64,000 nucleotides of DNA from Pogona vitticeps (lineage: Eukaryota > Chordata > Lepidosauria > Squamata > Agamidae), in contig NC_135789.1 in NCBI RefSeq assembly GCF_051106095.1, forward strand, positions 22,129,764 through 22,193,763. The letters are read 5' to 3'. This document shows positions 46,386 to 55,800 of the stretch, piece after piece. The notes beneath the pieces are model-generated. The model was not told the DNA's origin. It made no database searches and saw only the letters and a program-made list of their open reading frames with translations. The stretch's first letter is position 1. Each line of letters opens with the position of its first letter. A program made the position numbers and the translations under genes.

Positions 46386-46817
46386 CCTCTTTGCAAGCTT
46401 AGCCCCTTTTCTTAGCCCTGCTTTCCTTCCCCCACCCCTTTTTTCCCTTCTTCTTCGGTGGCTTCCCCTTTGAAAGGTAAAGCCGTAAGTTCCTTGAGCC
46501 ACAGAACCATTTTCCTGTGTTCTGTGAAACGGCAGGAAGAGAAGAAGAAAACCAAGCAGAGAGAGAGACACACACAGCCCATCCAGCACAGAACACATAA
46601 CACACGCCAGGGTGTGTCTGTATATTCACTACACAGTGAAATCTGGAAAACGTATGATCTCAGATCGCCGGAGACCCTGCTCCCAAAGGAAGCGACAAGA
46701 CAGTGTCTGGGCGCTCTATTGGCTGAACTGCATCAGGCTGTTTTGATTAATAAATAATTTTATTTTTATTACAGACTAAAATTCCACCTCTTCCTGCACA
46801 CCAGAGTTAAATGCCTT

Positions 46818-46863
46818 CCTTCCTTCCTTCCTTCCTTCCTTCCTTCCTTCCTTCCTTCCTTCC
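46818..46863. repeat. (CCTT)n microsatellite
   Basis: About 11 uninterrupted units. Confidence 0.95.
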
Positions 46864-47301
46864 ATGCGTTATCAGCTCCTTCCTTCTACTGGACAGAAGA
46901 CATCACCGTGTTCTCTATTAGGTCTGAACACCTCCTCCGTTAAGGGGAGACCCAAGACCCCCTGCCCTGTAGGAAGGACCCTGCTAATGGATCACCTACC
47001 TTTTGATATTTGTGATTTTACTACTGTATTTTTAGAATTTACTGGTAAAGCCATCTTGGAAGGAAGCCTTTTCAAAAAAGGTAGGATGTATATGTAAATG
47101 AGTATAAATGTTACCTGCTCAGAGGTACATCAGATTGAGTCGAAAGGGGCTTCTCGCTTCCTGGTGAATGGCTGTGCAGGATTGGAACAGAGCTTCCAGC
47201 TGCCTACAACTCTATTTCTATATTTATTGTTTTATAGATAGATATATGTATCAGCACTACACATAAAAGTACACGTTTTCACATATATTCACACGTGCAT
47301 A
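46864..47301. other. ORAI2 leader intron, nothing recognised
   Basis: A decayed LINE-tail-like stretch may be present near 46890-47130; not certain. Confidence 0.35.
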
Positions 47302-47557
47302 CTATGTTTTCCCGAAATTAAGACCTAACCTGAAAATACTGTAAGCCCTAGTATGAATTTTCAGGATGCTCATAATATAAGCCCTACCCCAAAAATACCG
47401 TAAGCCCTAGTTAAGTGAAACCCCGCCCTCCACCCTTGTGCAGCAAGCAGAGGACGGTATGACGGTAAAATAAAACATCCCCTGAAAATAAGCCCTAATG
47501 CTTTTTTTGGAGCAAAAATTAATATCAGACCCTGTTCTTATTTTTGGGAAAACATGG
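47302..47557. repeat. Short TIR element, TTTCCCC family
   Basis: Ends CTATGTTTTCCCGAAATTAAG and CTTATTTTTGGGAAAACATG, TA flanked. Body CTAACCTGAAAATACTGTAAG and AAGTGAAACCCCGCCCTCCA; a second copy lies at 58905-59181. TA duplication suggests Tc1/mariner. Confidence 0.8.
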
Positions 47558-48374
47558 TACATACACACCCATACATGCACAAACATACACACATAAGAGT
47601 ATATCAAAAAGCCTATTTTTTAGATTATTTATTTATTTTAATGTCCCCAGATATAAACAGTAACTGATGGTCATTATAAACTATAATGATTGTGGACAAG
47701 TTCATAGGTGGCTTCTCCCCATCATCAGGCCACTCTCCCAGGCAGTTACCCCAAAGCCTGTATCATTAACAGGAGAAAGATCTTTTGAGATTTCCTGTGT
47801 GTGTTTGTGTGTGTGGCTGAAGAGAGAAAGAGAGAGATCCGTAGGAGAACAATAACCTAACAAAGCAAGGATAAAGGCAAAGTAGCACAGAAAAACATTC
47901 CAGCCTCTGCCTCCTCCAGTTATTCTGAAGCAAGCGAAAGCTGTAATATATGTATATTTCAGTGGTTTTGAAGAAAGCAGAAACCAGAACATCTTGCTAG
48001 ATAATTCCACCCCTCCCTTGCTTCTATTATTATTTATTTGATTTTTATACTGCCCATCTCACCAAGGGTCACTCTGCCCGGTTCACAAACAAGAACAAAA
48101 AAGTGGATCATCATCCAAGGGCATTGAATGAAGTAACTGAACTAAATAACAAGCATTTAAAAAAAAAATGAAAAACCAGCAGCAATTAAATAAAAGGCTG
48201 ATGATCCATATACAGTATTACTCCATTCAGTGTATGCTGGAACTGATCCGCCCCTTCCCTCCCGGGATTGCACAACAGACTTATCCAAAAGGCTGTCGGA
48301 TACTTGGGGGAAAAAATCATCTACCTACCTATCTAAATTCCCAGAACCAACCACATTAATACTGTATAGTTTTA
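47558..48374. other. ORAI2 leader intron, nothing firm
   Basis: A (GT)n tract lies near 47791-47814 and a LINE-tail-like piece near 48045-48085 (TATACTGCCCATCTCACCAA). Confidence 0.4.
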
Positions 48375-48560
48375 GAAGAGCTAAGCCCTGTTAGTCTGTG
48401 CAAGCAATATACCGTAGGTAAAAACATAACAATAATAAATGAACAAATAAAAAAGACAAAAAGCTAGTAGCACTTTAAAGACTGCTATATTTTAATGTGA
48501 GCTTTCGTGGATTAAATCCACTTCCTCAGACAGAATCAGAGGGAAATAATCTGGAAAATA
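48375..48560 (+). repeat. Unclassified dispersed repeat (GCTTTCGTGG type)
   Basis: AGCCCTGTTAGTCTGTGC, GTAGCACTTTAAAGACTGC and TTAATGTGAGCTTTCGTGGA; the same order in reverse occurs at 62325-62475. Family not recognised. Confidence 0.5.
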
Positions 48561-48885
48561 TTTATATACGGCATCTAAATACAGACGGTGGTTGGTTGGT
48601 AAGAAAGAAAGTCAATGGGTATTTAAGAGTACAGTGATATCTATATGTATATCAACATCAATTCTTATTTTATTTTTAAACTTCTAGACTGCCCATCTGA
48701 CCAATGGTCACCCTGGGCCCCACATCGGGCAAAGAGCAACAACAACAAAACACCGACAAACATGCCATTCAAATTAAACAACTGAATTTAAATACTGTAT
48801 ACAGCATCTGGATCTATACCCATAGATACGCGACTCACATATTCAGCGCTTTCAAACAACGATGCAAATGAAATGTAAACTAAAG

Positions 48886-49016
48886 AGGCAATAGAATAAA
48901 ATAAAGGTGCAATAGAATAAAATAAAATAAAGGAGCAGTAGAATAAAATAAATGAAGGTGCAATAAAATTAAATGCAATAAAGCAAAGGTGCAATTAAAT
49001 TAAATTAAAAAAATTT
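48886..49016. repeat. Imperfect tandem AT-rich repeat
   Basis: Units like GGTGCAATAGAATAAAATAA recur about five times. The open minus frame across it is low complexity. Confidence 0.75.
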
Positions 49017-49049
49017 TAAAGACTCTATCCTCCCTTCTCGGCTTCCTCC

Positions 49050-49360
49050 TCCTCCTCCTCCTCCTCCTCCCGCGGGGCTCCTGCTTACCTCCCGAGGCAA
49101 GGGGGGGGGAGCCGCCGACCGGCCGCCGCTTCCGCCTCCAGCCCGGTCCCGGGGAGACTCACCACGGTAGATGTTGCTGCTGCGGCTGGTCCCGCCTCCG
49201 CTGCCAAGGCAACGCCGGGAGGCCGCGTCGCGTGACCTGCGAGCCCCGCCCCGCGCGCAGGGCTCTCGCGGCCCGTGGCTCCGCCCCCGCCCCGCGCGTT
49301 CCAAACGGAGGCAGCGCCAGGTTCTGTGGCGGGAAAGTAACGTCTTGGGCTTCGGGGGCG
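49050..49360 (-). promoter_or_regulatory. ORAI2: CpG island, probable ORAI2 promoter and first exon
   Basis: Dense CpG with minus-strand GC boxes (GGGGCGGGGC, GGGGGCGGAGC). Two minus-strand donors follow: CTACCGTG then GTGAGTCTCC near 49161, and CTCGGGAG then GTAAGCAGG near 49090. Together they suggest a short untranslated first exon with alternative donors. Assignment to ORAI2 is by position and strand. Confidence 0.6.
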
Positions 49361-49489
49361 TTACATTTGGGGGGGGGGATCTTGCTTTCTCTCCCTTCCG
49401 CTTCCTTCTTTCCAGGAGGATAAAAGCCAAGGGTTGGGGTTTATTCGGTTTTTGAAATCCGATTGGTTTAAAAATCGTCAAAAACCCCT

Positions 49490-49690
49490 TTTTTCAGACT
49501 TGAAAAAATTTGAACCGTGATTTAAATCAGTTGAACCACGATTTAAATCAATTTGCTTTCAATCCAATAGTCAAAAATATCCGATTTTTAAAATTAAAAA
49601 TTATATTCATTTGCTTTCAATTCTCCAAAAACTTTTTTAAAATTTAAAAAGTGATTTAAATCACCATTTAAATCCATTTGATTTCAGCCT
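49490..49690. repeat. AT-rich repeat with GATTTAAATC palindromes
   Basis: At least four GATTTAAATC-type motifs in 200 bp (GTGATTTAAATCAG, CGATTTAAATCAATTTG, GTGATTTAAATCACC, TTTAAATCCATTTG). Related to 32640-32810. Confidence 0.5.
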
Positions 49691-50334
49691 CTCTCTCTCA
49701 GCAGGACTGCTAACATCACCAGAGTCTGCAGACTTAATCCCACCTCTTGTTTCTCCTTTAACAATAGCCTGTTACTGCCGTCTTCTAATTAATTAGAAGA
49801 AACCCGCCTTGGGTCGTTTTAAGGAGAAAGACAGGATAAAGATATTTTATTTTTATGCTAGGGCATTGAGGGCAGATGGTGAGCCAGCCAGAGCAGCAGC
49901 AGAAGAGACAAGCATGAGAGATAAAATGAAAAGCAATAGGGACAGAGGGAGAATGAATGGGAGATGGATACAGCCACTAAAGGACTCGCAGCCTGTAGCT
50001 TACAAGACTTTACAGTATTAATAACATTTTTTTTTGGAAGTCATTCATAGATTCAGTGTAAATCTGAAGGGATTTGAGGGCATGTAACAACTAATCTTAA
50101 TATTGGCAGCGCTGCGAAAGTTAATCCATTAAATCTGAATACCCAGTTGTGCAATGCTTTTTATTATTAGGTCGTACTACAAATGCGTAAAAATAGTACA
50201 CAATCTTTTGAGCTCTGTAGGGGTTTTCTTCACACACACTTCCCAGTGTTCTACTGTTTAGCCACATTAAGGGCGTGCAGAGCTTGAAAGCTTGCAAAAC
50301 ACAGGACACCCTGGCAATAGCCCACCCCACCGTG
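49691..50334. other. Between ORAI2 and PRKRIP1, nothing recognised
   Basis: No gene or clear repeat. Confidence 0.4.
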
Positions 50335-50421
50335 TAATCATCACGTGCCATCCAGTCAATTCTGACTTACCGCTGCCCTTCCCAGGGTTTTCCACCTAGA
50401 GAATACTCAGAACTGCTTTTT

Positions 50422-50453
<32 letters not shown>

Positions 50454-51575
50454 TTATTGTCATTGTAAGTATATACACATACAACGAAATTCACAGACAC
50501 CCAGAGACCAGACACATGCACACACATAAAATTCCCAAACACTCCCCACCCACTAAAAGTCCCCCACTAAAAATACAAACATCTACACCGCAGGCCAAGT
50601 TACACAGTCCAACTAATTATTCACTACTGGTGGTCTTTAAGCTCATTATTAATTGCAATTATAGCTCTGGGATAAAAACTATTGAGAAAACGTGTGGTCC
50701 GAGTCTTAATTGTTCTATATCTTCTGCCAGATGGTAACAGTTCAAAAAAGTTATAAGCAGGATGGGAAGAGTCTCTCAGGATGCTATGTGATTTCCTTAG
50801 ACAGCGGGATGTGAAGATGTCATCCAGGGTTGGTAGCTGGAGCCCGATGATATTCTGGGCAATTTTAATGGTTCTCTGTAGAGCTTTTTTGTCCGCTACA
50901 GAGCTACTCCCAAACCATGCCAGAATGCCATAGGTTAGGACACTCTCAATGGTGCTACGATAGTATGACAGAAGCAAATGCTGAGATAAATTTAACTTGC
51001 CGAGCATTCTCAGGAAATACAGCCTCTTCTGTGCCTTCTTCATTAGCATGTTGGCATTTATAGTCCATGAGAGGTCCTCTGAGATGTAAGTACCCAGAAA
51101 TTTAAAACTACCAACTCTCTCCACTTCCTCACCGTTTATGTACAGTGGTAAATGTACATATCTCTTCCTCCTAAAATCAATTATGAGTTCTTTAGTTTTT
51201 TTGATGTTAAGTGTGAGATGATTTTCTTTACACCAAAGTATCAACCTTTGTACTTCCTTTCTATAAGCAGACTCATTGTTCTTATTTATGAGCCCCACCA
51301 CTGTCGTATCATCCGCAAATTTAATAATTGCATTGGTGTTATACAGTGGGGTGCAATCATGTGTGTACAGGGAATAGAGGAAGGGACTTAGCACGCAGCC
51401 CTGGGGAGCTCCTGTACTCCCTTCCTCTAGGGGGCGCCCTGGGACTGTGAAGCTTGCCCATGGCTACAGCATGCAAGCTCTTCCCCTAGGAGGCACCGTG
51501 GGGGAATCGAACTCCCAACCTCTGACTTCGCAGCTAGAGACCTAAACCACTGCCCTCTCCAACCCTCCCTATATC
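50335..51575 (-). repeat. SINE family A interrupted by an L2-like LINE
   Basis: 50335-50412 (CAATTCTGACTTACCG... CCTAGAGAATACTCAGAAC) and 51420-51575 (GGGGGCGCCCTGGGACTGTG ... GAATCGAACTCCCAACC) are two halves of one reverse family A copy, separated by the LINE. Confidence 0.75.
50413..51414 (-). repeat. L2-like non-LTR retrotransposon, 5'-truncated
   Basis: The minus strand is open for about 260 codons: GAPQGCVLSPFLYSLYTHDC, the reverse transcriptase catalytic box FADDT, LNIKKTKELIIDFRRKRY, SFKFLGTYISEDLSW, YRSTIESVLTYGILAWFGSS and LPSGRRYRTIKTRTTRFLNS. The stop is followed by AATTTCGTTGTATGTGTATA, an ACAATGACAATAAATT tail and ATT repeats, as in L2-like elements. The region upstream of the palm domain and the whole endonuclease are missing. 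Exact clade (L2 or a near relative) unsure. Confidence 0.85.
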
Positions 51576-52780
51576 TTCCAAGTTTCCCTATGAGCATTTT
51601 TTTCCTACAAAGACCTTCTTCCAGAAGAGATACGGTCTTTAATTCTACAGCTAGGTTAGAAGAACCGCTTAGATCCTTGATATCATTTTAACAGCTAACT
51701 GCATTTTCTAAAATTTTAACATCTTGATTCCCCTCTGGCAGTTTCACTTGTTCTCACTGTAATTTTTCCCAGGTTGGGAAAAGACAAGACTGTCTGTGCT
51801 CTACGATTTGTAGGCCATCCCGAACGGTTTCTTTTCACATTTATTTTTTCTATGCGCAGAAATCGTATCAAAGTACCAGGAAAGAAGAGGTTAATGGAAT
51901 ACACACCCAGTGGAGTTAACCAAGAATATTCACACAGAGACTATTATTCTGATAAAAGGAGCCACATCTAGAGGCCATCTACTTTAGACTCCTGTTTCCA
52001 GCAATACTCAAGCGGGCGTGCTTAGAACTTGAGAAACAGGCCATGTGTCCACTACAATCTATCCGTCCTACCTGCTGATATTGAGTGGTACACCGCTTCT
52101 GAATACGGAGGTTTCACTTATCTCTCACACCTTCTACTCTTTGGCAGAGAAGCGGATGGAGGAGAAGACTAAAGGATGGAAAGACAGTGCACAACTGAAG
52201 GGCAAGAGAAAATATCTGCCTGTTTTATTCATAGACCTTTAGGACCGCTGTTGATAGCGGATTTCTAACAGGGCAGGGAAAGAGAGGATGATTCCCTCGG
52301 GCTGGAAAAAGAAATTACATCTGCAAGCAGAAGTTTAAAGACAAGCTTGAGAGTTACTTCTAAATAATTCTGCTCATCTCTTAAGAGAAAAAAGCCAAAC
52401 AGTTCTTTGCCTTAAAGTCCTGGGTCTTTCACCGAAAGCCATCGCCCTGTTTAATTCTTACAGAAGGAAAAGAATCTGCTCAAAGACACAGGTGGCAGGA
52501 GCGTTTAGCATCGTTCTGGAGCAATGCGGGAAGGAACAGCGGTGTCGAAGTCTGCTTCTTTTCCTGGAAACCCTCTAGCAGCGGACTGCACAGCAGTTGC
52601 ACAAGCCAGTTGGGATCAGCTCCTCTTTGGCTTGGTCCTGGAATCCACACTCGCTGCGGAAGAGATGTCTCCCCCCAGCCATACGTCTGCCATGCCGAAA
52701 GTCCAAAACCCACAAGAGAGGCAGCTTCTCAGGCTGCTGAAATGCCAGGTGACAGGATAGAAAGCCCTTGGCCAGCCACG
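51576..52780. other. PRKRIP1: PRKRIP1 3' UTR and flank
   Basis: The minus strand after the PRKRIP1 stop has ATTAAA near 52450-52455 and AATAAA at 52229-52224. The latter would give a 3' UTR of about 0.55 kb. No other gene was recognised from 51576 to 52200. Confidence 0.45.
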
Positions 52781-52893
52781 TCATCTCCTCATCACAAAAC
52801 TGGCCTCTTCAGCATCGTCTTTCCCCTCCTCTTCCTCAGAAGAATCTTCCTCGTCACTGGTCTGCCTCTTTGGAGAATGGTCAGGGTCTGCAG
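52781..52893 (-). CDS. PRKRIP1: PRKRIP1 coding exon 6
   Basis: Acidic C-terminal tail, ends SFVMRR-TGA (human SFTMGR). The acceptor GGCAG follows 27 consecutive T; a second acceptor six bases later (CTGCAG) also keeps frame, removing two residues (Ala-Ala to an Asp-first join). Confidence 0.88.
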
Positions 52894-55800
52894 CTGCCAA
52901 AAAAAAAAAAAAAAAAAAAAAAAAAGAATGAAAGAGGGTACAAAAGACAGAGTGACGGCTGATCATGGCGGTGAGTTGGGCGGCACTAGTGAAGATCACA
53001 GACATTAACTGAAACAAGACGATTAGCCCCAAAAAGTCACAGAGAGCCTCCAGGGATTTAAAAAAAGAGACACCACCATCTTTATGATGTGAGATTTCAA
53101 GGGCAGGTGGAGGGTCAATTGGCTGCATTTTCAGACTCACACTAAGGGGGTGGTATAATTAAAAAAGCAAAGAAATAAATTTTATTACTTTATTTATTTA
53201 GCCCAACTCTGCCACAAGTCCACAAGAGGCTTAAGAAAAGGAGGAGGGTTTGCTGGAACGCTCAGCTCAGAGACCTTTGTGTTTTTCACATTACCTGCCT
53301 GCTCACTCTTTTGTTCCAGTTTCCCCTTCTTTGCCAGCAATTTCTTCTCTTTCAGCTTCTGGCTGTCAAGGAAACAAAAGAGGAATGAAGCCCGACACGC
53401 CAGCTAATGTCCTCCTGCCTGAGCTTCTGGCACAGATGTTGAGAGAGGAAAAGGGCGACCAAATCCTGCAGCTGTCCCACCCTCCCATTTAACGCTCTGG
53501 AATCCGATGCATTCCCTTCTGAATGAGAATTCTCTGCCTGCCTTCTCAGGCCAAAGCCTCCCCGATGAGCCAACCAAAGTTCCTGTTTTGTGCAAATCCT
53601 TCGGACAGTTGTTTCTCTTTGTTGGCTGCTTGGACAGCAAGGCAAGGAAAGGTTCTGCCAGACAGGACGTGAAACTCCCCTAACAATGGATTAGACCAAT
53701 GGGCCAGAAAAAACTGCTCGCCGGCATCAGAGGCTTCAAACCCCCCAGATGGGCACGCTCCTTCTCTCTGAATCAGTCGCACCGGACAGCAAGCTACAGA
53801 CACGGAGGGTTAGCTCCTGATCTTCGCTCCAGGGCCCCCTGTGTCATAGCCTGCAGGCCAACCAGTGGCTGATTCCCTTCTAACTGCCAACCCAATTCAT
53901 GCCCCTCTTATAGAGAGAAAACTAAGGGAAGGACCCCAAAAGGGTTGAGCATGAAGAAGGGACAGGAATATCACCTTTGGTTACACCCTTTCAAGGCAGT
54001 ATCAAGAACCAACATTAAGATTCTACTGCAATTGCCTATGACTTGAATGTGATTGGAGCTGTTGTGGCATGTTCTTAAGATTTCTTTTTATAAAAAAAAC
54101 ACCTGTAATATATTTAAAAATAAAGGGTCAAATTGATGTGGGCAATGCTTCAGTTGTGAGAGGAACAGGCCTTCCTGAAACCTGCAAGCCCCCTTGAGCT
54201 CGCAATCACGGTAAAACTGGGAGCTATGGAAAATCGCCCCCCCTTTCCCAGTTTAATCAAAAGGCAATTCACCAGCCAGCCAAGGCACGTTCCTGGCTGA
54301 GAGACAAGAAGAAGTGGGCATCTTCATGGAATCGTGGAGTTGGAAGGGGCTTAGATGGGCGTCCAGTCCAACCGCTGGCAGGAATCCAAATCAAAGTACA
54401 GTGGTGCCCCGTATAGCAAGGTTAATCCGTTCCGGATTAACCTTCGCTATACGAAATCTTCGCTAAGCGGGAAGTAAAAAGCCATTGGAACGCATTAAAT
54501 TTCATTTAATGCGTTCCAAATCGGCCCTAAACTTCCCACTTAGAGAAGTTTCTTGGCCCCGGGCAGCCATTTTCGCGCCCTCCCCTCGCTTGCCGAGGGC
54601 GCGAAAACGCCGCGGGGGGCCATTTCGGGTCGTTTTGAAGCCGCAAAACAGCTGTTTTGCGGCTTCAAAACGGACCCGAAATGGCCCCGCGCGGGGTTTT
54701 CGCACCCTTGGCAAGCGAGGGGAGGGCGCGAAAACGCGGCGCGGGACCATTTCGGGTCCTCCGCGGCCGTTTTGAAGCCGCAAAACAGCTGTTTTGCGGC
54801 TTCAAAACGGACCCGAAATGGCCCCGCGCCGCGTTTTCGCGCCCTCCCCTCGCTTGCCGAGGGCGCGAAAACACAGCGCGGGGCCATTTCGGGTCCTCCC
54901 GCGCCCATTTTGGAGCCGCCGATCAGCTGATCGGCGGCTCCAAAATGGCCGCGGGACGCCCAATCATCGCAAAGCGAGTTGCGGCGATTGGGTGCTCCGT
55001 ATAGCGATCCCGAAAAAGGGGATCGCTATACGGATTCGTCGTTGTACGGTGCACTCGCTAAGCGAGGCACCACTGTATGTGAGAAAGCATCTCCGTAGGG
55101 CCTGGTGAGAAAGCCTGTGAGGCTGGATTAGGCCCCCAAATGCATCAGATGAACCACCAGGTAAGAGACGCCCTGATCTCCCACTCGCAAGGAGACAGCG
55201 TCTATGGTTTCTGAACCAGCCCCCAAGCAGAGTTTGCCTTTACCGCTTTCTCCTGCGCTTCGCCGTCTGTTCCTCAGCAGCCAGCTTGTTCTTCTCCAGC
55301 TTCTTCTGGTACTCCTCATCCAGCTTTTGCTGCAACCAAGCACAGGGAACATTGCCGTCAAAGTCCATGCCCTCAAAGGCCACCTCTTCTTCCCCAGATG
55401 CTGGTGTGGGTCTCACAACGAGGGGTGGGGAGACAAGAAGGCAGAGGCAGCCAAAGGAAAGTCGGCCACTCTACAACTAACGGATCAGCTCTACAGTTAG
55501 GTCTGGAAAATAACTGGCACAAGTTTTCTTATTTCGGCTGTTTACCAAAATTTATTAAGAGTTAAATAATGGATATGGGCTTAAAGTGCAGCCTCTCAGC
55601 TTTAATTTGAGGGCACTCACGTCGAAAGTGGAAGAACGGTTTAGGGTGGATATAGGCAATTACAGCTCTTTAATATGTAGCCCCCTCTTTTTCAAGGGAC
55701 TAAAAGTAATTGGACCATTGACTCGAAAGCTGTTTCATGGATAGGTGTGGGCTACTGCTTCATTATTTCATCATCAATTCAGCAGGTAAATAGGAGCTGG

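Noticed and set aside
48788-48994. Hydrophobic 68-codon frame resembling membrane segments
   Set aside because: Low-complexity translation of the AT-rich tandem repeat.
49005-49481. 158-codon minus-strand frame through the ORAI2 CpG island
   Set aside because: GC-rich composition, low complexity, and includes the inferred promoter and first exon; no homology recognised.
54485-55004. Several overlapping open frames on both strands
   Set aside because: Products of the tandem GC palindromes in the Tigger-like element; they are repetitive ([18 protein letters not shown]) on both strands.
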